This document shows, one piece after another, positions 12,726 through 23,544 of a stretch of 64,000 bases of DNA. How positions within the stretch are numbered: the first letter of the stretch is position 1; every line of letters starts with the position of its first letter. The notes beneath the pieces are model-generated. The model did no database searches. It worked only from the letters and a program-made list of their open reading frames with translations, and had not been told where the DNA came from. The DNA is from Mortierella sp. BCC40632. Its lineage: Eukaryota; Mortierellomycota; Mortierellomycetes; Mortierellales; Mortierellaceae. The DNA lies in assembly GCA_011634665.1 (NCBI GenBank), contig WAEK01000007.1, forward strand, positions 2,266,501-2,330,500, written 5' to 3'. The position numbers and the translations under genes were made by a program.

Positions 12726-13640
12726 TCCGGGGTAAAGAATTCGGTACTGGTTGCATTGGCTGTGAGCTTGCAGAGGCCAGAGACTGGTCTGGCCTCATTG
12801 CAAATCCAACCTGCTCTTCCGCTGTTCTCCCCTCATCCTCGGCTGAGGCTAGCTCAGTCCGCCAAACAGGCAGGATGCTTGCTCGCACCGTCTTCCTGCC
12901 GGTTCTCGCTAGCCTCACGAGAGGGTCTGGCCTGCTCATCTGTACTCTCTGGCTCCCAAGGACCATGGTCCTGCAGTCTCCTCCTCTATTATTCTTTCTA
13001 GAGCAGTAGTAACTGCACCAGAGACCATACCAACCGCACTCATATCAGCAGCACCAACCGCGGGGCTGGATGGAGAAGGAAAGGCAGCCGGACCTAACCT
13101 TGAGCCTCTCACTCCAAGGAACAGTTTCAGACCTGCTCCCCTCCGCGTTTCCTGTCTCTATCGTCTTTCCAGAGGGATAGAGGGGGTGGCAACAGAGGTG
13201 AAAGCAAGTGGGTGAGAGCGAGCGAGAGCGCAAGAGTCGCTACGCCGACAGATGGGCGAGCAGCGAGCCTGGAGGAAGAGGAAGAGGAAGAGGAGAGAGT
13301 ACAGGGACTTTTTTTTCGATGTTTGTAGTAGCGTAGTCTATGTTGAAATTCTGCCGGGCTGTTCCACTCACTTGAAAGGATCCTTGCAGGCCTATAAGAA
13401 TGTCCGTCCCTTTGGACTGTCCGTTGCCTCTTCATTCTCTTTTTTTTTTTTTTTTTTTTCCTCCTCCTCCTCCTCCTCCTCCCTTTCTCTCTCTTCCACT
13501 CACTGCCTCCACTCCCTGCTCCGCTTCTCGTTGCCCATTTCCTCATCGCCGCGTCCTTCCCACCCCGCTACTTACCTTCCACCCCGTCTCTCTCTCTCTC
13601 CAGTATCTACCGCACGCCCCTCACCCCCCACGCTGCTGCA

Positions 13641-14788
13641 ATGGCCCACAACGCCGACAAGATCAGCTCCTCCCACAGCATTGCCCCACCTGCGCCGGTG
13701 ATCAACCCCGCCCCCCTGGGTCTCTCTGCCTTTGCACTCACAACTTGTAGGTGTTCTACCCAATTGCTTGCAATGCTGTTGCTTGACATGCTCGAGCGTG
13801 CCTTGCATTCTGCTTGACCTGTGGTACCTGTGCCACCTTCGTGCGACTGCTACTCTTTTTTTTTTTTTTTTTTTTTGTAATCTTTCTCTCTCATTCTCTG
13901 ACTGACCCTCTTTTTTGATCTTGTCTTTCTTGACTATGCTTAGTTGTCCTCTCGCTGTTCAACTTGGGCGCTGGCGTCCCCTCTGGCGGCCCGGTCCAGG
14001 TCGTCCTCGGCCTTGCGCTCTTTTACGGAGGAGGTGCCCAGATTCTTGCCGGCATGTGGGAGTTCAAGGTTGGCAACAACTTTGGAGCCACCGCCTTCAC
14101 GTAAGTAGACCTCGAACCCCCTTGAAGTTTTTATTTATTTTGCTGATCATGGAGCAAGAATCGAGAGAAAAGGAGTATAGTCTCTGCCTTTCTTTTTTAT
14201 TTATTTTGCACCATCCAGCTCTTCTTCTCTCACTCTTCTTCTTCCTACTCCTCTTTACTCCTCTTTGCCTCCTGTCTATCTTATTTGCTTAACGGTCGTT
14301 GCTCTCTCTCTTTCTCTCTCGAGAAAAAAAGTCTTCTAACTGACTGATTTTTTTTTTATCTCCTTTTGCTCAACTCTACACCATCCAGTTCATACGGAGC
14401 CTTCTGGCTGTCCTATGCGACGATCCTAATCCCAGGTTTTGGAGTCGCCTCGGCATACGCGAATGCACCCGAGCACACGCTGGACAATGCGCTTGGTATT
14501 TACCTTCTTGCCTGGGGTATCTTTACGTTCATTCTCTGGATTGCTACCATCCGTTCAACGGTCACTTTGTCGACCATGTTCTTTATCTTGACCATCACCT
14601 TCATGTTCCTGGCTTCGGGACATTTGGCCCATTTGGCCGCTGGAAATATTGTGACGAGGATCGGCGGTGCCTTGGGTGTGGTCACGGCGTTGTTGGCATG
14701 GTATAACGCCGCAGCTGGACTGTATAACCCCTCCAACACCTTTGTCCGCCTCCCCACGGGATCGCTTGCCCACCCTCACTCTGAATAA
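13641..14788 (+). CDS. GPR1/FUN34/YaaH-family acetate transporter
   Basis: Six-helix plasma-membrane channel or transporter for acetate and other short monocarboxylates (yeast Ady2/Ato family). Three exons: 13641-13746, 13944-14100, 14389-14788; 220 residues, in phase. The family signature near residue 24 is NPAPLGLSAFALTTF, followed by LSLFNLGAG and a glycine-rich helix with FYGGGAQILAGMWEF. The segments GATAFTSYGAFWLSYA and AWGIFTFILWIATIR follow, then a hydrophobic helix ending in FLASGHLA. The tail is short (about 20 residues) and lacks a long basic extension. The start is the first Met, in a CA-rich context, giving the usual short N-terminal tail. Both introns have consensus splice sites. 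Family membership is secure; the true substrate is inferred. Confidence 0.93.
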
Positions 14789-15140
14789 GAGACGTAATAT
14801 AAAGAAAGAGGAGAGAGGGGAGAGAAAGAATAGGCCCGACCATACAAACAAACAAAGGGGAAAAAAAAAAAGAGAGAGAGAGATACCAATGACAAAAGAT
14901 CGATAATGAGAGGACGAGCAGAGAGTTGAGTAAGACTCAGAGGTGTGTCTGTCCTTGGAACCAAAGCATATGAACATTAAAGAAAGAAAAGCGTCGGATG
15001 GAGTTTGAAATCTGGACCCTCTTCTCGTTTTCTACATATTCTTTCATTTCATTCCCCAAAGTCAGATGTGTTTACAATTGTTATTGTTATTGCTACTGGA
15101 GGGTTTTCCAAAGCCAGCTGGCTGATTCAGATATTTTTTT

Positions 15141-15181
<41 letters not shown>

Positions 15182-15248
15182 CCAACACCCGGCTTACTCT
15201 TCCTTTTTTCTATTTCGGCGTTTTGGGACAAACCTGGTTGCCGTTGAG

Positions 15249-15282
<34 letters not shown>

Positions 15283-15666
15283 AGAGAAACTGGAGGAGGA
15301 GAAAGAAAAAAAGGAGATTTTTTTGTTCGATCCAAGTCTTCTTGTCCCTACTGTTCCCGCTTCTTTTTCTTTATTTGGGATCCTCATCCGTATTTGCCCA
15401 TGTAGAAAAAAAATGAGGGCTGAATAATCCATTTCTCAAGGACACCTTCGTTCTTTTCCTTCTCTCTCCTTCTCTCTCCTTCTCTCTCTCTCTCTTCCCC
15501 CATTATTACTTCAATAAAATCAAACCGTCTCCACAAAGCTAGAGCGTATCGCATAAATCTTTTTCCATTTGGTCGAAGCTTGGAGAGTTTGAAGAGAGTT
15601 TGAATAAGAGTTTGTCAAGAAGAAGAAAAAGAGCGAACCGGTTTGTGGTGTGATTTTGAAAAAGGT

Positions 15667-15778
15667 GAAAGAAAAGGAGGGGAAAGGGAAAAAGAAGAAG
15701 AAGAAGAAGAAGAAGAAGAAGGAGGAGGAGGAGGAGGAGGAGGAGGAGGAGGAGGAGGAGGAGGAGGAGGAGGAGGAG
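15667..15778. repeat. 112-bp pure purine tract, (GAA)n then (GGA)n
   Basis: An uninterrupted purine stretch on the plus strand: a G/A-mixed start, a (GAA)n block from about 15691 and a (GGA)n block from 15721, ended by a C at 15779. It lies about 0.9 kb 3' of the acetate transporter. Such mirror-like homopurine tracts can form triplex DNA. Confidence 0.9.
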
Positions 15779-16028
15779 CAGGAGGAGCAGGAGGAAGAGG
15801 AAAGGTGTGCTGAGCTGACTCTCAACCATCCCCGGATCGGAAGAGAGAAAGAGAAAGACAGAGATAAAGAGAGTGAGCATTGTCAAACACCCCAGTGGGC
15901 GCCACCTTCTGGCTCAGTCAAAAAGTATGAGAATGTATATACAAAAAAAAAAAAGGGGGGTACAAAGATCTTATCTCTTGCCAAAGAAACGAGATAACGT
16001 CCAAAAGAGCCATTCTCGACCTTTTTAA

Positions 16029-16069
<41 letters not shown>

Positions 16070-17454
16070 AGAAAAGATTATGGACAGGGCGAAGCAGAGT
16101 TGTCAGAAATCCAGACTCGGGTAGACAGACTTGGACTCTACCGAGTCTTTTTCCTTTTACCCTCCCCTCTCCTCCCCTCTTCTTGCTTTAGTTCTGCGTA
16201 ACCCTAGAGTCAAACAGTAGAGTCAAAAAGGCTGGGACGGGGAGGGGCAAGGTCAAGTGAACAGCATTATCCAACTAGATCCTAACCTCCACTGCCGACT
16301 CAACCTTGAGTAGATCCGTTCTCGAATAGGGGGTGGGGGGAGTAGAGTGAGCAATGGTTGAGCAAAGAAGTCGAAGATCTTCTTGCTCCGACATTCAACA
16401 ATGGATTTAAAAAAGAAAAAGAAAAAAAAGAAAAAGTGAAAGGTTGGGTAGGACGACTGCGCTCACAAGCTGCGGATCTGGGGACATACCGAAAAAAAAA
16501 ATAAAAAAATAAAATCGATTGTTCTTTAGTAATGGAAATACGACTGAAAGTTCAGCACTGCCAAGCTCGGTAGACTCTGGACTACAAGGGGGAGCTTTTT
16601 GTTGTTTGTTTGTTTGCTCGGTTTGGTGGCTCACACCAGTATGGATGCACAGCAAATAGAGGCAAGCACCTTCTCCTTTCGGACGGATCGGGTTTCTGAC
16701 CAATCACGAACAGGTGTTCTCTTGGGAACCTCCTCTCCTTTCCTCCTCCATCTCAATGGGTGTTTTTGTGCATTTTGCATTCGACTCTAAAAAGCTCTCT
16801 CTGTGGAGAGTTTTGCCTCTTTGTCGTCCTCAAAGAGAGGGAGAGAAGGGGGATTCATGCATTTCCTTGTTTGTTAGTGCGGAGTTAAAAAGATTCAGGA
16901 CAGAGCATAGGCAGTTGTCAGTCATGGGCGAAGCATGGATGGATCTGGTCAGGAATAACGGGAAGGGTTGTTGTTGTTGCTGTAGTTGTTGTCCAGATGG
17001 ACTTGACCATAGAACCCTTTGGCTTTGGGGCTATAAATGATGGAGTACGATGCGGGTGAGGTAGGATGGGAACTGTGATCGGTGGCTACCGCTTTTTTTT
17101 TTTTTTTGCCCTCTGAGAGGCATCAAGAGCGAAACACGAAGTGTATAAAAGGATGAAAAGGATAGGAATTGCCTATTACGGCACGGCATCCCGCATTCAA
17201 GAAAAAGATATTTTATCCGAGCACTATTGAGCAAGCAGATTGAGATCCTCGAGTCGGAAAACTTGGCGTAAAGTTGACAAGCAAGTTCTAGACAATTCCT
17301 ACTCGGAGGCGATGCCCATCCGCTTATGCTATGTCGAGTTTAGTTTAGCTGAGGGGTTTCACCAAATGACTTTGGTAAGGGTATAGAAAGGTTGGACCAA
17401 GCTTTTCTTCATTACGATCCAACTCTACTAAACAGGGAGAGAGACTACAGTCCT

Positions 17455-17482
17455 CCCTTGAAATTTGACCAAATTTCAAGGG
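17455..17482. repeat. Perfect 12-bp inverted repeat, 4-nt loop
   Basis: Arms CCCTTGAAATTT and AAATTTCAAGGG around a GACC loop. It sits near the left edge of the transposon-rich interval and could be a footprint or end of an element, or a stem-loop. Confidence 0.8.
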
Positions 17483-18101
17483 AATCAGCCATCTAATCCA
17501 GCCACAGTGCTACTCCATAGTACTCTAACCATAAGAAACCAAAGCACTCCGAGTCGTAATTCTTACGCCTCACACCCCCCCCCCTCTCCTTCTGCTTTGT
17601 CTTTTGTTTACCTTGCCCTCGTCCTCCCTGAAGAAACACAACCACCGATGTGAAAATCTCAAAGAAAAATAGTCTTCTCCCTCTCCAAGAGAAGTTCTAC
17701 TCTTTTTTTTTTTTTGTTTTTATAAAGAAAAGTTTGATACTTTGAATATAACTAGTGCCTTCAACTCCAGAATCATCAGTATCTAAACAGCTCAACAAAA
17801 ACCCCGCGACTGGATGGAGAATTGCTTCCAGTCGTATCGAGTTGACCAAGAGTACGGAGGACCCTCAACCCTGGGAAAGTCTCTCAGACTGCTAATCAGC
17901 CCGAGAACACATTAGAGTCCACTGCTGGACAAAGCAATACCACAGCCATGATATTACAGTGCCTTATTAATTACTACTCGCCATTAGAGCTCAATCTTAT
18001 GTTGGCGCGCCTCTCTCATTTAGATATTGCTGCTATTATTGATGCTTGCATCAAAGGAACAGTCATTCTCATTCTTAATCTTCCCAAAAAAAAAAAAAAT
18101 C

Positions 18102-18290
18102 GCTTTCACAAGTTGACTGGACGATTTCAAAAAAGAGTATGGGGGGTTGAGGCAGCGTTTTGGACATGGAGAGTGTGGTGAAGCTGATCTTGAAAAAAAA
18201 AAAAAAAAAAGACCAAGGCGCTCTTGATTCAATACAACAACGACTCCAACCAATTGCCCTTGATGACATATTCAACTGCGACGAGAAGGA
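18102..18290 (+). pseudogene. Relic of pogo/Tigger-type transposase, DNA-binding to early DDE part
   Basis: Read with a frame change in the A run near 18193-18211, this stretch gives LDDFKKEYGGLRQRFGHGE then CGEADLE, followed by LQPIALDDIFNCDE. That order (CENP-B-like helix-turn-helix ending in an HGE...EAD motif, then the first acidic catalytic segment with DIFN-DE) is characteristic of DDE_1/pogo-superfamily transposases. An in-frame TGA precedes LDDF, and downstream of CDE the frame closes at a TAA, so it is dead. It is on the opposite strand from the catalytic-domain relic at 19.5-19.7 kb, so the two are not one collinear gene. Confidence 0.7.
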
Positions 18291-19272
18291 GCCCCTGATC
18301 TAATCGACATGATCCAAAAGGAGCTCAAGGAAAAGTATTCCAACATTGATATTAGGAAACAACCCCCCACCAAAAAAAGGAAAAGGGCCATTGATCATCT
18401 CTAGTATTGGCTCAAAGGTATTTCTGGAAGGACTGTCAGAGTCGGTAGACTCCCTTTTTGTTGTAATGCAAGGAATATATGAATGGGGCTCAGGTCTGAT
18501 TGATTCAAGGCAGGACTAGCACGAGTTCTATTACCTCTCTCGCGCGTTCCATCAGTAACCCCTGCGAGACTCCTCTGTCCCATCAGTTGCTTTGCGCGTT
18601 TGATTCCTTGTCTCTCTGTCTCCCGCTGCTTAACACTCTACCCTTTTCGAATCCTCCTTCACTCTGTCATAGGCCTGTCTTCACACCATCTCCATGGTTC
18701 AACCAACCACAACATGAAGGTTGTCTGCAAGCGTCCTTCGCTATACTGTGATCCTCCTCGAGTCTTTGGTTCGACTGAAAAGGAGCGCAGACACTGGTTG
18801 GAGTACCATACAGACTCTTTCACCGTTGTGATTGCAAAATCGGGTTTCACGAACACTGTCTAGAGACCCCCGGCAGAACCCAACTGAGAATCGGAGAGGA
18901 GGAAGCTTGCCCGAATTGTTTGCCAGCACCAGCACTAGCGCCAGCGCCAATATATCAGGATTGGAAAACCCTGTTATCGTCATCCCCTTATGCTAACACG
19001 TCTTGCCACTCGGAGCTAAGTCGAGCTCAGCGACGAGATTTGCAAACTGCACCACTTTTACACATTAAGGACCATAAGGATCGATTGTTCTAGGCGTTCG
19101 ACAGTAGACTTCACTTTTCCGCTTAGCTTACCATAGTGCCTATCATATTCCTTGCAGTACTGTTTAAGCATTTTTTGTCATAGTTTGGCGAATGTCCATG
19201 GTCGTGTCGGTCGTTGTTGTATCAGCAACGATTGACGTCCCTTCTTGAGACGCGACAAAGGTAACTTCTCCG

Positions 19273-19398
19273 TCTTGGGAAGACGGGTCATCTTGGGAAG
19301 ACGGGTCATCTTGGGAAGACGGGTCATCTTGGGAAGACGGACCATCTTGGGAAGTTAATCCATCTTGGGAAGACAATCCATCTTGGGAAGATATGGCT
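19273..19398. repeat. 18-bp minisatellite, seven units
   Basis: Units starting TCTTGGGAAGACGGGTCA begin at 19273, 19291, 19309, 19327, 19345, 19363 and 19381. The left four are nearly identical and the right three diverged. The unit is a multiple of three and on the minus strand reads SSQDDP/SSQDG repeats within an 89-codon frame (19433-19164). It may be the variable C-terminal tail of the adjacent transposase relic or an independent expansion. Confidence 0.9.
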
Positions 19399-19469
19399 TC
19401 CTGAGAGGATGGCCCATCAGTTGGCGGGTCCATTATGTATTCACCAGATCAGCGTCTCATAATGGTTGT

Positions 19470-19665
19470 GGTACCGCTGTCGTATTAGGAGGGAGCCTAA
19501 TGAGAAGAGCGTTTCAAAGGTGTCGATCCAGAAGATCCTCTTTTCCATGCCCAGGAGCGTTGTCCAAGAGCAATGCGACCTTCCTTCCTTCCATCGCTTG
19601 ATCGAAAGATATTAACCATTTCAAGAACAGATCTGATGTCATGTATCCGGTTCCATGGTAAGAGA
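19470..19665 (-). pseudogene. Relic of pogo/Tigger-type transposase catalytic domain
   Basis: Reverse-strand translation gives YMTSDLFLKWLISFDQAM, then EGRKVALLLDNAPGHG, a stop, and LLIRLPPNTTAVPQPL followed by another stop. This is the standard order of the DDE_1 domain: the tryptophan-containing helix before the second catalytic Asp (in LLLDNAPGH), then the LPPNTTAVPQP loop before the third acidic residue. Two in-frame stops and absence of the upstream half show it is not functional. Homology is clear; the exact clade (pogo, Tigger, Fot1) is not. Confidence 0.8.
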
Positions 19666-19869
19666 CGTCCAGTATTGACTCTATACTTCCAAATCAAGAC
19701 CGAGTGGACGATATTTAGCTATTTTACGGCTTCGCACTGTTAGATGGTGGCTACGCTCCAAGGGGATATAATCAGAGGACACGTCCTAAAATATCCAGGC
19801 CTGTGAATTTTTTTTTTTTTACATGGGCGTAGAAGGCAGTTTTCTTCTCACGCTGTCTACACCACTTAT

Positions 19870-19904
19870 TTCACATTAAGGACCAGTTTGGTCCTTAATG
19901 TGAA
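19870..19904. repeat. Perfect 16-bp inverted repeat with 3-nt loop
   Basis: TTCACATTAAGGACCA, loop GTT, then its exact complement. Outside the perfect arms a weaker match (GTCTACAC versus GTCTCTACAC) extends the hairpin by about 15 bp on each side. The arms contain the same 14-mer that occurs singly at 19061-19074, so this looks like two transposon ends abutting. Confidence 0.9.
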
Positions 19905-20305
19905 GCTGTAGAGTGTAGAGACGACACGCGAGAATATTTCTACAACCTCATTCAGGAACTCTCTTCCCCCCCCTCCCCCTTCCTCTTCAGGTATCGATCA
20001 CCCAACTTTGACGCTTCTGTTCCCTTGAGAGATATCCATTTCAAGAAATAAAATCCTCTTTTTTGATTCAACGCACGCCTAAAACACACACGCGCGCTTG
20101 TCAGGTACCCCTTTTTACACAATTCACTTCTCCCCCCCACCAAGAAAAATACACCATTGTCGTTTGAAAGACTTTATGGATTTCAGTCAAGTTTTTTTTT
20201 CTTTGCAATTACGGAATATAAAATGCTTTTATTGTTTACAAAACGACCCGGACGAGGCGATTTTTCGAGAGGAAAGAGAGAGCAAAAGATTCAGAAAAGA
20301 ATAAT

Positions 20306-21685
20306 TTACTTCTTCTTGCCGGCCTTCTCAGCGGCCTTGGTGACCTTGCCACCCTTCTCGGTCTTCTCAACCGACTTGATGACACCGACAGCGACGGTCT
20401 GACGCATGTCACGGACGGCGAAACGACCAAGAGGGGGGTACTCCTGGAAGGACTCAACGCAGAGAGGCTTGGAGGGAACCATCTTGACGATGGCAGCATC
20501 ACCAGACTTGATGAACTTGGGGAACTCCTCCATGGCCTTACCGGTACGGCGATCGATCTTCTCGAGAATCTCAGAGAACTTGCAGGCAATGTGGGCGGTG
20601 TGGCAATCCAAGACGGGAGCGTATCCGTTGGAGATCTGACCGGGGTGGTTCAAGACAATGACCTGAGCGTTGAAGGAAGCAGCCTCCTTGGCGGGGTCGT
20701 TCTTGGAGTCAGAGCAGACGTTACCACGGCGAATATCCTTGACGGAAACGTTCTTGACGTTGAATCCGACGTTGTCACCGGGGATACCCTCAGTGAGGAC
20801 TTCGTGATGCATCTCAACGGACTTGACCTCAGTGGTGACGTTGGAGGGGGCGAAGGTGACGACCATACCGGCCTTGATGACACCGGTCTCGACACGACCG
20901 ACGGGAACTGTTCCGATACCACCGATCTTGTAGACATCCTGAAGGGGAAGACGGGGGGCTTCTCGGTGGGGACGGGTAGGGGGCTCAATGGCATCGATGG
21001 CCTCCAAGAGAGTCTTACCCTTGAAGGAACCGGCCTTGGTCTCCTTGGTCCATCCCTTGAACCAGGGCATGTTGGTGGACTCGTCCAACATGTTGTCACC
21101 GTGCCAGCCGGAGATGGGGACGAAGGCAACCGACTTGGGGTTGTAACCGACCTTCTTGACGAAGGTGGAGACTTCCTTGACGATTTCCTCGAAACGGTCC
21201 TGAGACCACTTGGTGGTGTCCATCTTGTTGACGGCAACGATGAGCTGCTTGACACCGAGGGTGAAGGCAAGAAGAGCGTGCTCACGGGTCTGGCCATCCT
21301 TGGAGATACCAGCCTCGAACTCACCAGTACCACCGGCAATGATGAGAATGGCGCAGTCAGCCTGCGAGGTACCAGTGATCATGTTCTTGATGAAATCACG
21401 ATGTCCGGGGGCATCAATGACGGTGACGTAGTACTTGGGGGTCTCGAACTTCCAGAGGGCAATGTCGATGGTAATACCACGCTCACGCTCGGCCTTGAGC
21501 TTGTCAAGAACCCAGGCGTACTTGAACGAACCCTTTCCGAGTTCAGCGGCTTCCTTCTCGAACTTTTCAATGGTACGCTTGTCGATACCACCGCACTTGT
21601 AGATCAAGTGACCGGTGGTGGTGGACTTGCCGGAATCGACGTGTCCGATAACGACGACGTTGACGTGAGTCTTTTCTTTGCCCAT
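20306..21685 (-). CDS. TEF1: Translation elongation factor eEF1A
   Basis: GTPase that delivers aminoacyl-tRNA to the ribosome in the cytosol. A single-exon CDS of 459 residues, the standard length. P-loop GHVDSGKST near residue 14, switch and G3 motif [13 protein letters not shown]4 NKMD, and domain 2 with [20 protein letters not shown]; the C-terminus is the usual lysine-rich tail AAEKAGKKK. The start at 21685 gives the invariant MGKEKTHVN. An in-frame extension to 21724 would add only a low-complexity Cys/Val leader. A CTTTCTAG acceptor ends one base before the AATGGGC start context, suggesting a 5' UTR intron. Codon use is strongly biased to C-ending codons, as expected for a highly expressed gene. 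A small oddity is [11 protein letters not shown], where most homologues have a less basic spacer. Confidence 0.98.
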   Translation of the reverse strand: MGKEKTHVNVVVIGHVDSGKSTTTGHLIYKCGGIDKRTIEKFEKEAAELGKGSFKYAWVLDKLKAERERGITIDIALWKFETPKYYVTVIDAPGHRDFIKNMITGTSQADCAILIIAGGTGEFEAGISKDGQTREHALLAFTLGVKQLIVAVNKMDTTKWSQDRFEEIVKEVSTFVKKVGYNPKSVAFVPISGWHGDNMLDESTNMPWFKGWTKETKAGSFKGKTLLEAIDAIEPPTRPHREAPRLPLQDVYKIGGIGTVPVGRVETGVIKAGMVVTFAPSNVTTEVKSVEMHHEVLTEGIPGDNVGFNVKNVSVKDIRRGNVCSDSKNDPAKEAASFNAQVIVLNHPGQISNGYAPVLDCHTAHIACKFSEILEKIDRRTGKAMEEFPKFIKSGDAAIVKMVPSKPLCVESFQEYPPLGRFAVRDMRQTVAVGVIKSVEKTEKGGKVTKAAEKAGKKK

Positions 21686-21686
21686 T

Positions 21687-22372
21687 CTAGAAAGAGAAAC
21701 AAATACGCACACGCACACACACACAGAGTTAGAAAAAACGGCTCTTTATCGTGGAACACTGCTGTCTGTGGCAAACACAGAGATCATGGGGAGACGTGGG
21801 TAGAGAGAAAAAAAGGGCTATTATTCTTCCTCCTCTTTTCGAGTATGGAGCTGGTTTGAATTCTCTTCTCGTCACCAATCTTTTACACCAGTCTTTGAAA
21901 CACTCTCAGTAGATATACTGAAAAAGTAGAACCAGACTGGGTTGAAATAGGAAACAGAGAAAAAAAAAAGTCAACCAGCAACAATAACAAGAGATGTGTA
22001 TGTGTGTGTGTGAAAGTGTTGAGAAAGGGTGGAGCAGAAAATTTTTTCTTCTCTCTCCCAAGTCGCAAGGCTTCTCCAAACAGCTGTAAGGTTTGCATGA
22101 TTGGGTCCAGACCCTCCGAGCGGGACAGGGTGGGAGAAAATATAAAAAAAATAAAAAAAAATTTTGTGTCGAGACGGTTGGGAAGAGTTGCAGCCAAGCC
22201 AAGGAGGTAGCAAAGCGACATGTCGATGACGATGGAGATAGAAAGAGAGGTGGATGGATGGATGGGATGGGATGGGATGGATGGAAAGGCTTGTCGATGG
22301 ATTCGCGACACTTGGATCGGATCCTCTACTCCCTCCAGCTGGGCCCGCTGGGGACTGGGCGAGGAGACTTAC
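21687..22372 (-). other. Candidate 5' UTR intron of eEF1A
   Basis: On the minus strand a perfect GTAAGT donor lies at 22372-22367 and a CTTTCTAG acceptor ends at 21687, one base upstream of the A of AATGG. Leader introns directly before the start codon are common in fungal TEF1 genes. No transcript evidence is available; the donor choice is a guess among GT sites. Confidence 0.45.
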
Positions 22373-23454
22373 TTGTAAAAACGAAAAGTTGGATTGAAAG
22401 GGTGAACAGAGGCCTCAGGCCCCTGTCGCGATTAAATACAAAAGGTGTGACTGCTTCCTCCTTCTCTCGAAGGTGGGTTTTGGATCTCCCCCCCACCAAT
22501 CGCAGACGAGAGTTTGGGGAGTGGGAGTGGGGTGGTCTCTTTCTTGTTGTTGTGCCTCTCTCTCTCTCTCTCTCTCTCTATTTTTTTTTTCCCGCTTGGT
22601 TTTTTTTTTTTTTTTGCTCCTGCTGTTGGGCCTTGTTTTCGTTTTTCCTATTGCTATTTCATGGCCAGCCAAGCCTTTGCCCCGTGCCTGGCTAACATAC
22701 CCCTACCCCTTCCCCACCTCCCGTAGGCTGCCATCTCCATTCACAAACAAACTCCATTGCCATAGCGCCTTGCCGCAGCCTAGACTACGCAGCCTAGACA
22801 AATACTTTGCTATCCTTTTTGACAAACAAATCTAGTAAAAAAAAAAACAAATAAATGTTCATGGACGCGACTTTATTCTAGCAAGATAATCTACTTACTG
22901 CTGTGCCTCCAAGAGCCGAGCAGCTGGCAGAGACCATGCTGAGGATGACTCTTTCTCATTCCTTGACTGTGCACTACACTTGCTCCAAAAGGGTCAGCGG
23001 ACGAGACGATGGTGGGGTTTATAAAAGAGAGTGACATGTCCATCTCTCTTTCTCTCATTCTTCTCTTTCACAGCGGTAGTATCTCGCACAGCGGGCGAAT
23101 GCGTCTGCGAGATAGATGTGAGCAAAGGAGGCAGGGGAGAGAGAGAGAGAGAGTAAGAAAAAGAAAAAAGAAAAAAGAAAAAGAGAAAAAAAGCAGATAG
23201 GTCGTGCATGCATTCCAGGGAACATGTGTACAACAACTATCGAATCGACAAGACGGACAGAAAGAAGAGAGAGGCAGTTGACACACTTGGTGACTGCCCA
23301 CCCGCATGGTCTTTCTCTCTCTCTCACTCTCTTTCTCTCACTCTTTCTCTCACTCTCTTTCTGGACCCACTTTTTTTTTTTTTTTTTTTTTTGTTTGTCT
23401 CTCTCTCTCTCTCTCTCACGTTTTTCTTTTTCAGTCTGCTGAGAGATCACCCGC
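22373..23454. promoter_or_regulatory. Divergent promoter region of eEF1A and the RhoGAP gene
   Basis: Both flanking genes are transcribed away from this interval. It contains CT tracts near 22556-22579 and 23309-23416 with T runs near 22600 and 23372-23392, which on the plus strand run into a TTTTTCTTTTTCAG acceptor-like site at about 23434. That suggests the RhoGAP leader may also be spliced. No gene is visible. Confidence 0.5.
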
Positions 23455-23544
23455 ATGGCCATCCGCATTCGAGCGCCTCTGGCCGCCATCGCCCCTTCCC
23501 CGCCATCTCCCACCCGCCATCTCCCACCCCTTCAGGACGCTACA

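Larger units (their letters stand above)
10300..13640. other. 3.3-kb divergent intergenic region between PDK1 and the acetate transporter
   Basis: No gene is supported. Open frames on either strand (for example minus-strand 11258-12028) contain homopolymer-encoded Phe runs and no recognisable domain. Both flanking genes start from this interval, so it must contain two promoters. It has GA blocks next to PDK1 and CT blocks around 10911-10954 and 11219-11238. A short 11-bp direct repeat lies near 11750-11785 and a 22-bp minisatellite at 12365-12462. Confidence 0.6.
19061..19902. mobile_element. Degenerate, internally deleted pogo-like DNA transposon (candidate)
   Basis: The 14-mer CACATTAAGGACCA occurs at 19061-19074 and as its reverse complement at 19889-19902, making candidate terminal inverted repeats 842 bp apart. 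Between them, on the minus strand, lies a broken DDE catalytic domain (19470-19665) followed by an 18-bp minisatellite. Only about 240 bp separate the recognisable DDE part from the right repeat, too little for a full transposase N-terminus, so the element would be internally deleted. A second plus-oriented copy of the repeat at 19872-19885, with the shared prefix CACCACTT, makes the boundary ambiguous. No clean TA target duplication is visible on the right. Confidence 0.55.
14789..20305. other. 5.5-kb gene-free interval with transposon relics
   Basis: No intact gene is visible between the acetate transporter and eEF1A. The left part (14.8-16.4 kb) is dominated by GA/CT, GAA/GGA and A tracts. 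The middle (17.2-20.0 kb) is less repetitive and holds broken transposase frames, inverted repeats and a minisatellite. Short frames such as 18719-18863 (plus) resemble nothing I recognise. Confidence 0.6.

Noticed and set aside
15520..15886. Frames rich in Ser, Leu or Glu across 15.5-15.9 kb
   Set aside because: They are translations of the (GAA)n/(GGA)n purine tract on both strands, not genes.
20591..21859. 422-codon open frame antisense to eEF1A
   Set aside because: It mirrors the eEF1A coding sequence. Strong C-ending codon bias removes stops on the opposite strand, and the translation (Gly/Asp/Leu-rich) matches no protein family.
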